64,000 nucleotides of DNA from Nocardioides iriomotensis (GTDB taxonomy: Bacteria > Actinomycetota > Actinomycetes > Propionibacteriales > Nocardioidaceae), in contig NZ_SDPU01000027.1 in the NCBI RefSeq assembly GCF_004168035.1, positions 1-64,000 on the forward strand. The letters are read 5' to 3'. The translations under genes and the position numbers were made by a program. Shown here piece by piece: positions 8,530 through 15,772 of the stretch (position 1 is its first letter; every line of letters begins with the position of its first letter). Under the pieces are notes generated by a model. It searched no databases and was not told where the DNA came from. It was given only the letters and a program-made list of their open reading frames with translations.

Positions 8530-9354
8530 CTAGGGGTCGACGTCGGCGGCCTCGCGGTCGGCCCAGACCTTCACGCACTCCGCCGTCACGGGGCCAGGGG
8601 CCGGCAGGTCACGGTCGTCCAGCCGGTGCACCGGCTGGACGTCGCGCGTCGTGGACACCAGGAACACCTCGTCGGCGCGGGTCAGCACGTCGAGCGGCTC
8701 GTCGACCTCCACGGCGTCGTACCACTCGAGCAGGAGGGCACGGCTGATCCCGGCCAGGCAGCCCGACCCCAGCGTGGGCGTGCGCAGCTCGCCGTCGACG
8801 ACGTAGAAGACGTTGGAGCCGGTGCCCTCGCAGAGGTTGCCGACCGTGTTGCCGAAGATCGCCTCGGTCGCCCCCTGCTCGCGGGCGCGGGCGAGCGCGA
8901 CGACGTTCTCGGCGTACGACGTGGTCTTCAGCCCGGCCAGCGCGCCCCTCTCGTTGCGCGGCCACGGCACCGTCACCGCGTGCGTCGAGGCGGCCGCGGC
9001 AGCCATCGGGGCGGCGACCACGACGAGCGTCGGCGAGCTGTCATCGGCGCGGCCGGAGCCGAGCGACGCGACGCCACCGGTGTAGGTGATCCGCAGCCGC
9101 CCGAGCGGCAGCTCGACGCCGTCCAGGACGGCCGCCACCCCGCGCCGTACCTCGACGAGGTCGGGCGCGGGCAGGCCCAGACCCCGTGCACAGCCGGCCA
9201 TCCGCTCCAGGTGCCGGGTGAGCGCGAAGGGCCGGCCGTCGACGACCTTGACCGCCTCGAACACGCCGTCGCCGACGGTGAACCCGTGGTCCTGCACGGT
9301 GATCGCGGGGCTGGTCGGGTCGTCGAGAAGGCTGCCGTTGATCCATGCGCGCAT
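8530..9354 (-). CDS. class IV aminotransferase / aminodeoxychorismate lyase-like
   Basis: This 274-residue PLP enzyme of fold type IV contains the early block VQDHGFTVGDGVFEAVKV, the PLP-lysine block GLKTTSYAEN near residue 140, and the phosphate-binding region GNLCEGTGSNVF. The family covers 4-amino-4-deoxychorismate lyase (PabC, folate synthesis), branched-chain aminotransferase and D-amino acid transaminase; size and motifs fit PabC best, but this is not decisive. The ATG at 9352-9354 lies 7 nt after TAGGGT (9362-9367, minus strand), indicating a leaderless mRNA. No partner gene of the folate pathway is adjacent. Confidence 0.8.
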   Translation of the reverse strand: MRAWINGSLLDDPTSPAITVQDHGFTVGDGVFEAVKVVDGRPFALTRHLERMAGCARGLGLPAPDLVEVRRGVAAVLDGVELPLGRLRITYTGGVASLGSGRADDSSPTLVVVAAPMAAAAASTHAVTVPWPRNERGALAGLKTTSYAENVVALARAREQGATEAIFGNTVGNLCEGTGSNVFYVVDGELRTPTLGSGCLAGISRALLLEWYDAVEVDEPLDVLTRADEVFLVSTTRDVQPVHRLDDRDLPAPGPVTAECVKVWADREAADVDP

Positions 9355-9415
9355 GCGTCAGACCCTAGGCGGGAGGTCGTGGCGGGGCGTCGCTCCCGCA
9401 CCACGAACCCCGAAT

Positions 9416-9443
9416 TTGTCATTCGCACGATGTCGGCTAAAGT
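9416..9443 (+). promoter_or_regulatory. promoter of the Gly-Cys-Val tRNA cluster
   Basis: TTGTCA (9416-9421) and TAAAGT (9438-9443) are separated by 16 bp. They lie about 44 bp before the first tRNA and have a housekeeping-sigma shape. Confidence 0.7.
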
Positions 9444-9486
9444 TCTCGACGCACGCCGGGGCGGGAGACCGCACCGGATCGCGCAA

Positions 9487-9559
9487 GCGGACGTAGCTCA
9501 GTTGGTAGAGCGCAACCTTGCCAAGGTTGAGGTCGCGAGTTCGAGCCTCGTCGTCCGCT
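9487..9559 (+). tRNA. tRNA-Gly (GCC anticodon)
   Basis: The acceptor GCGGACG pairs with CGTCCGC. The anticodon stem CAACC/GGTTG encloses TTGCCAA (anticodon GCC), and the T-arm contains GAGTTCGAGC. The discriminator is T and CCA is not encoded. It is first of a three-tRNA transcript. Confidence 0.97.
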
Positions 9560-9587
9560 CGGAGAAGGGTACGCAGATCCCCTCCTT

Positions 9588-9658
9588 GGTGGAGTGGCCG
9601 AGAGGCGAGGCAACGGACTGCAAATCCGTCTACACGGGTTCAAATCCCGTCTCCACCT
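9588..9658 (+). tRNA. tRNA-Cys (GCA anticodon)
   Basis: The acceptor GGTGGAG pairs with CTCCACC. The anticodon stem ACGGA/TCCGT encloses CTGCAAA (anticodon GCA), and the T-arm contains GGTTCAAATCC. The length is 71 nt and CCA is not encoded. Confidence 0.97.
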
Positions 9659-9701
9659 CGATTGCTCAACCACCACCCGGTGTGGGAACTTGGGCCGTCA
9701 C

Positions 9702-9776
9702 GGGCGATTGGCGCAGTGGTAGCGCGCTTCCTTGACACGGAAGAGGTCACTGGTTCAAACCCAGTATCGCCCACCA
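9702..9776 (+). tRNA. tRNA-Val (GAC anticodon), CCA encoded
   Basis: The acceptor GGGCGAT pairs with ATCGCCC. The anticodon stem CTTCC/GGAAG encloses TTGACAC (anticodon GAC). Discriminator A is followed by an encoded CCA at 9774-9776, unlike the tRNA-Val(CAC) at 6522. Confidence 0.97.
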
Positions 9777-9793
9777 GATCAGAGACACGACGA

Positions 9794-9825
9794 AGCCCCT
9801 CAGCCGCTCAGGCCGAGGGGCTTTT
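9794..9825 (+). terminator. rho-independent terminator of the tRNA cluster
   Basis: The AGCCCCTC/GAGGGGCT stem is followed by TTTTCT and lies about 18 nt after tRNA-Val. Confidence 0.88.
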
Positions 9826-9852
9826 CTCGTCCGGCCGTACCCGCACACGGAC

Positions 9853-10722
9853 TCAGCCGGGAGACACCGCTCCGGGGGCGGCTCTGCCTGGCGCCGGCCC
9901 GAGCGCCGCCGTCAGGAGCGCCTCGACGTCGTCGAGGTCCAGCGCCCACTCGTCGTGCCTGCCCGGCCCGGCCAGCCGCTCCAGCCGCTCGCTCGCCGCG
10001 CGGACCGCATCTCTGAGCCGCAGCGCCTGCCCGGCCTCGTCCTCGCCGGGTGCCGAGGACGCGAGCACCGTCAGCCGGTCCTCCGCGGAGGCGACCCGCG
10101 GCATCGCGACGCGCCACCCGCCGGCAACCTCGTCGATCGACCCGGACGAGCGCAGCTGCGGGACCAGCTCGTGAGCGAACCAGGTCACCTCCGCCTTGGC
10201 GGTCTCCAGACCGGTCAGCCAGCTCCGCCGCTCGCGCCCTCTGACGAGGAAGAACATGCCGAGCGCGGCGGCCGCCACCACGAGCGCGAAGGCGACCCAT
10301 GCTGCCGGCGACGGCGAGTCCGTCTCCTCCGCGGCTGCCTCGGCCTCGCCGGCAGGGGACGGCGCCGACGAGGGCGAAGGAGCCGCCGACGTCGCCGCGG
10401 GGACGGGGACAGCGATCACCGTCGAGGTACGTGGGGTGGGTTGCTGCGGCTCCTGCTCAGGGGTCCGGGTCGGCCGCGCCGTGGGTGACGGCCGCTCCGT
10501 GTCGGGCGACAGCGACAGAGACCGCGACGGTCTCGGCGGGGCCTCCGTCTGTTCCGGGACGTCGGGGGAACGGCTGAGGCTCGGCAGCTGCCGCGTGGGC
10601 GACGGCGACGCCGTCACCGAGGGGCGGTTCGCGGGCTCCTGGTCGACGTCAGAGCCGCAGGACGACAGGGGCAGAACCGCAAGCACGCACAGGACGGCGA
10701 AGCGAGTCGCGCGTCGGACCAT
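9853..10722 (-). CDS. proline/serine-rich lipoprotein with one membrane helix
   Basis: This 289-residue protein of unknown function opens with a signal peptide ending in the lipobox LPLSSC (Cys at about residue 22). A long low-complexity Pro/Ser/Thr/Glu region (about 25-135) resembling a cell-wall spanning linker follows. A membrane helix at about 140-160 ends in RGRERRSW, and the C-terminal domain is soluble and helical. Lipobox plus internal helix is unusual, so the first hydrophobic stretch could instead be a cleaved signal peptide. The ATG has a strong GGAGGAGTCC site. It faces the tRNA cluster terminator. Confidence 0.7.
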   Translation of the reverse strand: MVRRATRFAVLCVLAVLPLSSCGSDVDQEPANRPSVTASPSPTRQLPSLSRSPDVPEQTEAPPRPSRSLSLSPDTERPSPTARPTRTPEQEPQQPTPRTSTVIAVPVPAATSAAPSPSSAPSPAGEAEAAAEETDSPSPAAWVAFALVVAAAALGMFFLVRGRERRSWLTGLETAKAEVTWFAHELVPQLRSSGSIDEVAGGWRVAMPRVASAEDRLTVLASSAPGEDEAGQALRLRDAVRAASERLERLAGPGRHDEWALDLDDVEALLTAALGPAPGRAAPGAVSPG

Positions 10723-10839
10723 GGACTCCTCCAGTCACCGGGCTACCTCGGGACCGCGATGCCCCCCGTTTCCACGTCGGACCGCGGGGAGGGCTCACCC
10801 TGGACCGGGTGGCTTGCACCGTCCCGGCCGTGGCTGTCG

Positions 10840-11373
10840 CTATGCGCCGCTGGCCTCCTTGGCGTCGCGCTCGAGCGCCTCGGCGTCCGCCTTGAGCTGT
10901 TTCTTCTGGAGCTTCTCCGAGCGGCGCATCGCCTCCTCGATCCTCGCCTCCATGTCCATGGCGCCGACGACCACGAGGCCCGCCTCCCCCCTGTCGAGGG
11001 ACTCACCGAGGACCTTCAGGTCGTCCCGGCTCATCCCGGCGGCGGCATGGCCCGCCACGGCGCCCAGGATCGCCCCGCCTGCCGAGGTGGCCGCAAGCAG
11101 GCCGCCCCCGATCGCCGCGAACGGGAAGAGAGCGACGACGAGGCCGGTGGCCAGACCCGCACCGCCTCCGAGCACTCCCCCCACCCGGGTCGGTGTCTCG
11201 TGCTTGCGGGTGATCTTCACCTTGCCGTCCTCGCGACGGTGGATGACGGCCGCGTCGTAGGCGTCCATCAGTCCCTCCTTGGCGTGGAGCTCCTTCACCA
11301 CGTCGTAGTCCGCCTCGGCGGCCGCGACGTCGGAGTAGACGCCCGCGAGAACGATGAACGTGTCGAATGCCAT
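10840..11373 (-). CDS. DUF1269-type membrane protein
   Basis: This 177-residue protein starts MAFDTFIVLAGVYSD. It has an N-terminal ferredoxin-like half (about 1-70, with AEADYDVVKELHAKEGLMDAYDA) and a glycine-rich hydrophobic hairpin at about 75-120. The C-terminal half, DDLKVLGESLDRGEAGLVVVG, is followed by a Lys/Glu-rich tail. This matches the DUF1269/YqfA-like membrane proteins of unknown role that are often stress-associated. The ATG at 11371-11373 has GGAGGACATCCG in front of it; longer in-frame starts lack such a site. It is monocistronic. Confidence 0.8.
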   Translation of the reverse strand: MAFDTFIVLAGVYSDVAAAEADYDVVKELHAKEGLMDAYDAAVIHRREDGKVKITRKHETPTRVGGVLGGGAGLATGLVVALFPFAAIGGGLLAATSAGGAILGAVAGHAAAGMSRDDLKVLGESLDRGEAGLVVVGAMDMEARIEEAMRRSEKLQKKQLKADAEALERDAKEASGA

Positions 11374-11579
11374 CGGATGTCCTCCTGGTCGATCGGGCAC
11401 CGCGGACGCGTCGGGGTCGTTGCCCCAGGTCGCCGATGCTGGGGCTCCAACGTCATGACCGGGTGCGGCGCGTGCCTCATCCGTGACGGGTGATCTGATC
11501 CCGCCCAGCCGGCGAAACGCCCGTTTCGTGAGGTCGCACCGCGCATCACGCGTCGCGGACGACCCGGGGCCCCGCAAGG

Positions 11580-11712
11580 AAAAGGCCCCCGACCACTCGA
11601 GAGCGCCGGGGGCCGAAACCTCTGCGGCAGATTGGGGCTACCGCTGGTGGCCGTCGGGGGGCTGACGGCCAGTGGTGGGTTTCGTGAAGGACCGTGGGGG
11701 GCCGTGGTCCTT
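11580..11712 (-). ncRNA. 6C small RNA (B11 / scr5239 type)
   Basis: Read on the minus strand, two hairpins carry C-rich loops. The first, at 11687-11712, has stem AAGGACC/GGTCCTT and six C in its loop. The second, at 11649-11670, has stem GGCCGTC/GACGGCC and loop AGCCCCCC. A strong terminator ends the unit at 11584-11614. Two adjacent stem-loops each with six or more C is the defining shape of the actinobacterial 6C sRNA family (B11 in mycobacteria, scr5239 in Streptomyces). No protein frame with codon bias occupies the segment. The 5' end is estimated from the first hairpin. Confidence 0.75.
11584..11614 (-). terminator. terminator of the 6C-type RNA
   Basis: On the minus strand an 8-bp stem GGCCCCCG/CGGGGGCC is followed directly by TTTTCC. 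Confidence 0.85.
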
Positions 11713-11863
11713 CGGCGGAAGGATCGGCACCCGGATCCCCGAACTTGAGGGCTGTCGGCCGGAACTTCGCGCCGCGAGCCGAGACCCGACCGGCACTCCG
11801 CTAGGTTCGTGGCAGCGGCCCCGTCCCTGGCTCCGTCCCCCGTGGGCTACGGGCGGGGTCGCC

Positions 11864-12151
11864 TCACGCCTCGACCAGCAGGCCGGAGGGGACCCACTCC
11901 TCCACCACGGCCCACCCGCTCGAGCGCAGCGACGCGACGTACACGACCCGGCCCTCCCAGCCGCCGTGGCCCTGCCGCCACTCGACGAGCAGACCGGGAC
12001 GCCGGACGCCGGACAGGTCGACGGCGTCGAGCACCCAGCAGTGCCGGGCCGGGCACGTGCCGGCCGCGCGGGGGGCGTCGGCGGGTGCCGACGCGGCGAC
12101 GCGGTCCTCGAGCGGCATCCGCAGACCCCGCCGCATCCCGCCACCGACCAT
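11864..12151 (-). CDS. small hypothetical protein
   Basis: This is a 95-residue soluble protein with no family I recognise. It contains Trp/Tyr-rich beta-strand-like segments (GLLVEWRQGHGGWEGRVVYVA, SGWAVVEEWVP), which suggest a small beta-barrel. Codon third positions are strongly G/C and the frame is open with sensible composition. The ATG at 12149-12151 is preceded by TGGGGCC, a weak site. It sits between the 6C-type RNA and a structured 400-bp gap whose hairpins would lie in its 5' leader if it is transcribed from further upstream. Confidence 0.6.
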   Translation of the reverse strand: MVGGGMRRGLRMPLEDRVAASAPADAPRAAGTCPARHCWVLDAVDLSGVRRPGLLVEWRQGHGGWEGRVVYVASLRSSGWAVVEEWVPSGLLVEA

Positions 12152-12210
12152 GGCCCCAGCATCGCACGAAATCGAACAGGTGTTCGACGCTTCCGTCGGT
12201 CCAGGACATG

Positions 12211-12250
12211 CCGATGCCCCGCTCCACAGGTCGCAGGAGCGGGGCATCGG
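12211..12250. repeat. 15-bp perfect stem-loop
   Basis: The arm CCGATGCCCCGCTCC pairs perfectly with GGAGCGGGGCATCGG across a 10-nt loop. There is no T-run on either side, so it may be a bidirectional terminator or a structured leader element. Confidence 0.75.
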
Positions 12251-12272
12251 GTGGGAATGCGGTGAATCCCCC

Positions 12273-12299
12273 GACCGGCCGTTGGGAGGTCGGCCGGTC
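12273..12299. repeat. 9-bp GC stem-loop
   Basis: GACCGGCCG pairs with CGGCCGGTC across a 9-nt loop, 22 nt beyond the larger hairpin. Confidence 0.65.
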
Positions 12300-12515
12300 C
12301 ATACCTTTGTACGGCACCCGGAGGCGCCGTTCCACCAAGGGAGGGCAAAGACTTGATGAGAGTGTCCGACTTCACGCCACGACCCGACCCGCCGTGGTAT
12401 CGCAACCGGTCCAGACGGACGGTTAGCGGCACGGGTCCTGGGTAAGCACCTCCTAGCTCTCGGGTCAATCCCCCGAAACCCGGAGCGAATGGGGAGGGAG
12501 CACAACTCACCCCAG

Positions 12516-12547
12516 CCGCGCCCCGTGCCCGAGAGCGCGGGGCGCGG
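12516..12547 (-). terminator. GC-rich terminator hairpin after the secreted-protein gene
   Basis: A perfect 10-bp stem CCGCGCCCCG/CGGGGCGCGG starts 10 nt after the stop of the minus-strand gene at 12558. No T-run follows. Confidence 0.55.
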
Positions 12548-12557
12548 TCCGGTGGGA

Positions 12558-13103
12558 TCAGCCGCGCGACACTGCCCACCAGGAGCGCTTCTCCCCCAGC
12601 CAGTCGTAGGCCCGCAGCGAGCCCTGCTCGGCCGCGGCCTTCACGGACACCCGGATCTCGTCGACCTCGTCGACGCAGTCCGGTGCCAGGCGGATCCTGG
12701 CGACGTCGCGGTCGTAGTCGAGTCGCATCCGGTAGTCGCACTTCACGAACGTCACGTCGCCGGACGGCGCGAAGCTGTCGGCGGTCGCGAGCGAGTAGTC
12801 GGTGCCGTCCATCAGGCCGCCGCCGAAGCGCAGCTCGGGACCCGGGTCGGTCCGGTCGGTGTCGAGGAAGACCGAGAGACCGGCTGAGTACTTCGGCAGC
12901 GGCACGAGGTTGCGGTGCTGGGTGCGGATCTTCAGCCACTTCTGGCCGTAGACGACGGTGACCTTCTCCAGGTCCACGCCCTGGTGTACGTCGCCCTTGG
13001 CGTCGGGGATCGAGCGGGAGGCCGCACCGGCGGGAGCGGCGAGCAGGGCGGGGACGGCGAGGGCTGCGACGGCGGCGAGCAGCGGGCGGGACGAGCGGGT
13101 CAT
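12558..13103 (-). CDS. secreted protein, member of a three-copy paralogous family
   Basis: This 181-residue exported protein has a signal peptide (MTRSSRPLLAAVAALAVPA, cleavage probably after AGAAS), a DAKGDV motif, and alternating beta-strand-like blocks. The final motif is a hydrophobic strand, a Cys, then a second strand (IRLAPDC ... EIRVSVKAA). The same plan recurs in the genes at 35238 and 59624, so I treat the three as one family of probable extracellular beta-sandwich proteins; the function is unknown. The ATG at 13101-13103 has AGGAGAACACCCC upstream. A GC hairpin follows the stop. Confidence 0.75.
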   Translation of the reverse strand: MTRSSRPLLAAVAALAVPALLAAPAGAASRSIPDAKGDVHQGVDLEKVTVVYGQKWLKIRTQHRNLVPLPKYSAGLSVFLDTDRTDPGPELRFGGGLMDGTDYSLATADSFAPSGDVTFVKCDYRMRLDYDRDVARIRLAPDCVDEVDEIRVSVKAAAEQGSLRAYDWLGEKRSWWAVSRG

Positions 13104-13343
13104 GGGGTGTTCTCCTGGCGATGGCGGGTGGTTGCGGTGGTTCATCGTGCTTGACGCCGCCGGCCGCGTCCTGGTTGCTCCGGCGGGGCAGAAACCTGTC
13201 CGGACCACCGGCCGGACCGCGTTTTGCCGCGCGCCGCGGGGGCTACTGATGGGACGCAGGGAACCCGTAGCCCAAATGATCCCGGCCTGCCCGGGTGCGG
13301 GAGTTCGGCTCTGCCACAGCGAGAACGACAGGGGAAGACCGGG

Positions 13344-14315
13344 CTAGCCGCCGAGGAGGCGGCGCTCCTGGGCAGCACTGACACCCGTGCCCTCCGGCAT
13401 CGTGACCGTCCGCGTCCACGCGAGCGTGTCCCGGATGGTGTCCCCGAGCGGACGTGGCGTGAGGCCGGTGGAGAAGGCCCGTGCCGGGTCCACCGCCATC
13501 AGCCAGACGTCCGGGTCGTCCCCCGCCCACAGCGGGAAGGCGCCCGGCTCGATCCCGGCCGCCTCGACCTCGGCCGGGGTCACCCACTGCAGCCGGGTCC
13601 CGTCCTGGCCCACGGCATCGACGGTCGCCTCGAGCTGCTCGCGCCAGGTGAACACCGGTGCCGGGCTGGCGGCGTGGAACGGCCCGGACCGGCCGTCCTC
13701 CAGCAGCCGCACCATCCACGCGCCCAGGTCGCGCACGTCGATGACCTGGGCGGGCGCGTCAGCCGGGCCGGGAGCCGGGACGGTGCCGCCTCGCGCGATG
13801 CGCTGCACCCACCACGGGAACCGCCACGTGTAGTCGTCGGGCCCGACCACGAACGTCGGCCGCACCACCAGGGTGTCGGGGCCGTGCCGGTCGACGGCGG
13901 CGCGCTCGCACAGCACCTTGAGCCCGCCGTAGGTCTCGTTGGTGACCTCCTCGACGTCGGGGTCGTGGAGCTCAGCGAGGGCGGCGTCCTCGTCGATGCC
14001 CGGGCCGTCGGGTGCGGCGTACACCGACACCGAGGACACCAGCAGGTGGTGGCCGCCGCGGCCGTCGAGGGCGTCGGCGAGGGTGTGCACCTGGCGCGGC
14101 AGGTACGCGCAGGTGTCGACCGTCGCGTCCCACTCCCCCTCGGCCAGGGTGGACAGGTCGGTGTCGCGGTCGCCCATCCGGTGGTCGAGGTCGGGGAAGA
14201 GGTCGGCGCCGGTGCGCCCGCGGTGGAAGACCGTCACGTCGTGCCCGCGCTCGACGGCCTGCTCGACGAAGTGCCGGCCGACGAACCGGGTGCCACCGAT
14301 GACGAGGATGCGCAT
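13344..14315 (-). CDS. NAD-dependent epimerase/reductase (extended SDR)
   Basis: This 323-residue protein has the N-terminal nucleotide-binding motif GGTRFVGRH at about residues 7-15, the SSVSVY block, and a Y-x3-K-like NETYGGLKVLCE. It fits the extended short-chain dehydrogenase/reductase group related to isoflavone-reductase and epimerase proteins; the substrate is unknown. ATG at 14313-14315 lies 7 nt after TAGGGT (14323-14328, minus strand), a leaderless arrangement. The upstream codons in the same frame (MRR) are therefore probably not translated. It is a single gene with a 240-bp gap downstream that holds nothing I recognise. Confidence 0.85.
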   Translation of the reverse strand: MRILVIGGTRFVGRHFVEQAVERGHDVTVFHRGRTGADLFPDLDHRMGDRDTDLSTLAEGEWDATVDTCAYLPRQVHTLADALDGRGGHHLLVSSVSVYAAPDGPGIDEDAALAELHDPDVEEVTNETYGGLKVLCERAAVDRHGPDTLVVRPTFVVGPDDYTWRFPWWVQRIARGGTVPAPGPADAPAQVIDVRDLGAWMVRLLEDGRSGPFHAASPAPVFTWREQLEATVDAVGQDGTRLQWVTPAEVEAAGIEPGAFPLWAGDDPDVWLMAVDPARAFSTGLTPRPLGDTIRDTLAWTRTVTMPEGTGVSAAQERRLLGG

Positions 14316-14371
14316 GCGTCGCACCCTAGTGCGGTGCCTTCGCGTGTGACCGACGAGATGCGCGCGGAGCC

Positions 14372-14400
14372 TGGGTTCCCCCGATCCGCTGGGGTAGGTT
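14372..14400 (+). promoter_or_regulatory. possible promoter of a short untranslated transcript
   Basis: TGGGTT (14372-14377) and TAGGTT (14395-14400) are spaced by 17 bp. The only structure downstream before the next gene's own promoter is the hairpin at 14452-14488. Confidence 0.35.
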
Positions 14401-14451
14401 TCCTGCGCTGCCACGGAGGGACGCGACCCCCGAGCGGATCTCCCGGCGGCC

Positions 14452-14488
14452 GACGGCCCCGCCAGACACCCTGACCGGCGGGGCCGTC
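14452..14488. terminator. 12-bp hairpin between divergent genes
   Basis: GACGGCCCCGCC pairs perfectly with GGCGGGGCCGTC across a 13-nt loop. It lies between two divergently transcribed genes, where a terminator would serve neither, so it may end a small RNA starting near 14405. Confidence 0.5.
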
Positions 14489-14613
14489 CTCATGCCCGGG
14501 GCCCGGTGTGCGGGACGCGGTGGGACTATCCCGGGACTACGCCGGACAGTACGTTCGGGTGGTCTTTGCCGGAAGCGCTCGGCTCCACGCTCCCCCGCTC
14601 CTAGGTTGAGCGG

Positions 14614-15258
14614 GTGCGGCCGAACCTGATCGTCTACTCGGCATCCGCCCTCGTCGTGGGCGTGATGTGCCTGGTCTTCGGCTCCGCGCTCAACCCCTCG
14701 GAGGCCGGGGCCGGCGTGACCGCGGCCGTCCGCGTCGCCAGCGACCACAGCGGCCGGTGGCTCGGCATGGCGGTGCTCTGGTTCTGCGCCTCCGTCGCGC
14801 TGACCGCCGGCCTGCCGGCGATCCTGTCGCTGTTCCAGGCCCGCGCGCACCGGCTGGGCATCGTCGGCGTCGGCGTGCTGTCCATCGGGGCGATCGGCAC
14901 GAGCGGCTTCGCGATGCTGCTGGTGTTCGTCGCGGCCCTCGTCAACAACGACGCCATCCGCGTCACCAACATGGACGACGTCCTCTCCGACAGGGGTCTG
15001 GGCGTCTTCCTCTGGAGCTGGGCCACGGGGTTCTACCTGGGCTCGATCCTCGTGGCCATCGGTTTGATCGTCGCCCGCACCACGCACCTGTGGGTGCCGA
15101 TCGCGCTGCTCGCCTACGTCCTGTTCCGTCCGCTCGACGGGGTCGTCGGCGAGATCGGCCCGATCATCCGGCAGCTCGCCCTCGTGCTGGCCTTCACGGG
15201 CATGGCGGTGGCCGCGGTCAGCCAGACGCAGCGGACACCCGAGACGTTCGTCGTCTAG
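14614..15258 (+). CDS. polytopic membrane protein of unknown function
   Basis: This 214-residue protein has about six hydrophobic segments, among them residues 5-24, 48-68, 82-106, 126-146 and two more near the C-terminus. It resembles DUF4386-type small membrane proteins in size and layout, but I do not recognise a diagnostic motif. The GTG start at 14614 lies 6 nt after TAGGTT (14602-14607), a leaderless arrangement. Its 3' end overlaps the convergent HxlR gene by 41 bp, so the two transcripts are antisense to each other there. Confidence 0.7.
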   Translation: MRPNLIVYSASALVVGVMCLVFGSALNPSEAGAGVTAAVRVASDHSGRWLGMAVLWFCASVALTAGLPAILSLFQARAHRLGIVGVGVLSIGAIGTSGFAMLLVFVAALVNNDAIRVTNMDDVLSDRGLGVFLWSWATGFYLGSILVAIGLIVARTTHLWVPIALLAYVLFRPLDGVVGEIGPIIRQLALVLAFTGMAVAAVSQTQRTPETFVV

Positions 15259-15718
15259 CCGACTCCGTCGGGAGCAGCCGCACGTCGCGGCGCGCCACCG
15301 GGTGGTCCTCCTCGCAGGCCAGCGCGACCGTCACCGCGCCGCCGCAGCCGACGTGCTCGAGCCGGGCCGGCGGCGCCTCGTCGCCGGTCAGGTGCCGGTC
15401 GCCCCAGGCCATCAGCGCCACGAGCACCGGCTGCAGGTCCTTGCCCGCCCCCGTCAGGTGGTACGACGCACGCCCCCGCTCCCCCTCGACCCGGTACGCC
15501 CGGCGCTCGACGAGCCCGGCGTCGACGAGGCCGGCGAGGCGCTTGGTCAGCACGTCGCGGCTCACCCCGACGTGCCCGCGCAGGTCGTCGAACCGGTGCA
15601 CGCCGTTGAACAGGTCGCGCAGCAGGAGCAGCGACCACCGGTCACCGACCAGCTCGAGGGTCCGGGCGATCGAGCAGGTCGCCGAGTCGTAGTCGGTCCA
15701 CTGCACACGTGCGGTCAT
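15218..15718 (-). CDS. HxlR-family transcriptional regulator
   Basis: This 166-residue winged-helix protein has the HxlR pattern: an N-terminal Cys at residue 15 (DSATCSIARTLELVGDRWSLLLLRDLF), the recognition region RFDDLRGHVGVSRDVLTKRL, and the wing YRVEGERGRASYHLTGAG. HxlR proteins sense electrophiles or oxidants through the N-terminal cysteine. A C-terminal extension of about 50 residues contains a further Cys pair. It is divergent from the thioesterase gene, whose promoter it probably controls. Its ATG is 6 nt after TAGGGT (15725-15730, minus strand). Confidence 0.9.
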   Translation of the reverse strand: MTARVQWTDYDSATCSIARTLELVGDRWSLLLLRDLFNGVHRFDDLRGHVGVSRDVLTKRLAGLVDAGLVERRAYRVEGERGRASYHLTGAGKDLQPVLVALMAWGDRHLTGDEAPPARLEHVGCGGAVTVALACEEDHPVARRDVRLLPTESARRRTSRVSAASG

Positions 15719-15730
15719 GACCCCACCCTA

Positions 15731-15765
15731 CCCGCTAGGTCTGTATTTCGGACCCAGGGTAGAGT
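15731..15765 (+). promoter_or_regulatory. HxlR/thioesterase divergent promoter region
   Basis: The + strand -10 box TAGAGT (15760-15765) precedes the thioesterase ATG by 7 nt. Just upstream lies the imperfect dyad GGTC-N8-GGACC (around 15738-15754), a candidate HxlR operator. Confidence 0.5.
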
Positions 15766-15772
15766 GCGACGC

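Larger units (their letters stand above)
12152..12557. other. gene-free region with several strong hairpins
   Basis: I see no convincing protein here on either strand. The region holds three hairpins (12211-12250, 12273-12299, 12516-12547) and a purine-rich stretch near 12480-12500. It does not match a riboswitch class I can name. Confidence 0.6.

Noticed and set aside
12251-12300. A cobalamin-riboswitch-like string (GGGAAtgcGGTGaAtcc)
   Set aside because: The conserved downstream B12 box and CCCGCxACTGT core are missing, and no cobalamin gene follows.
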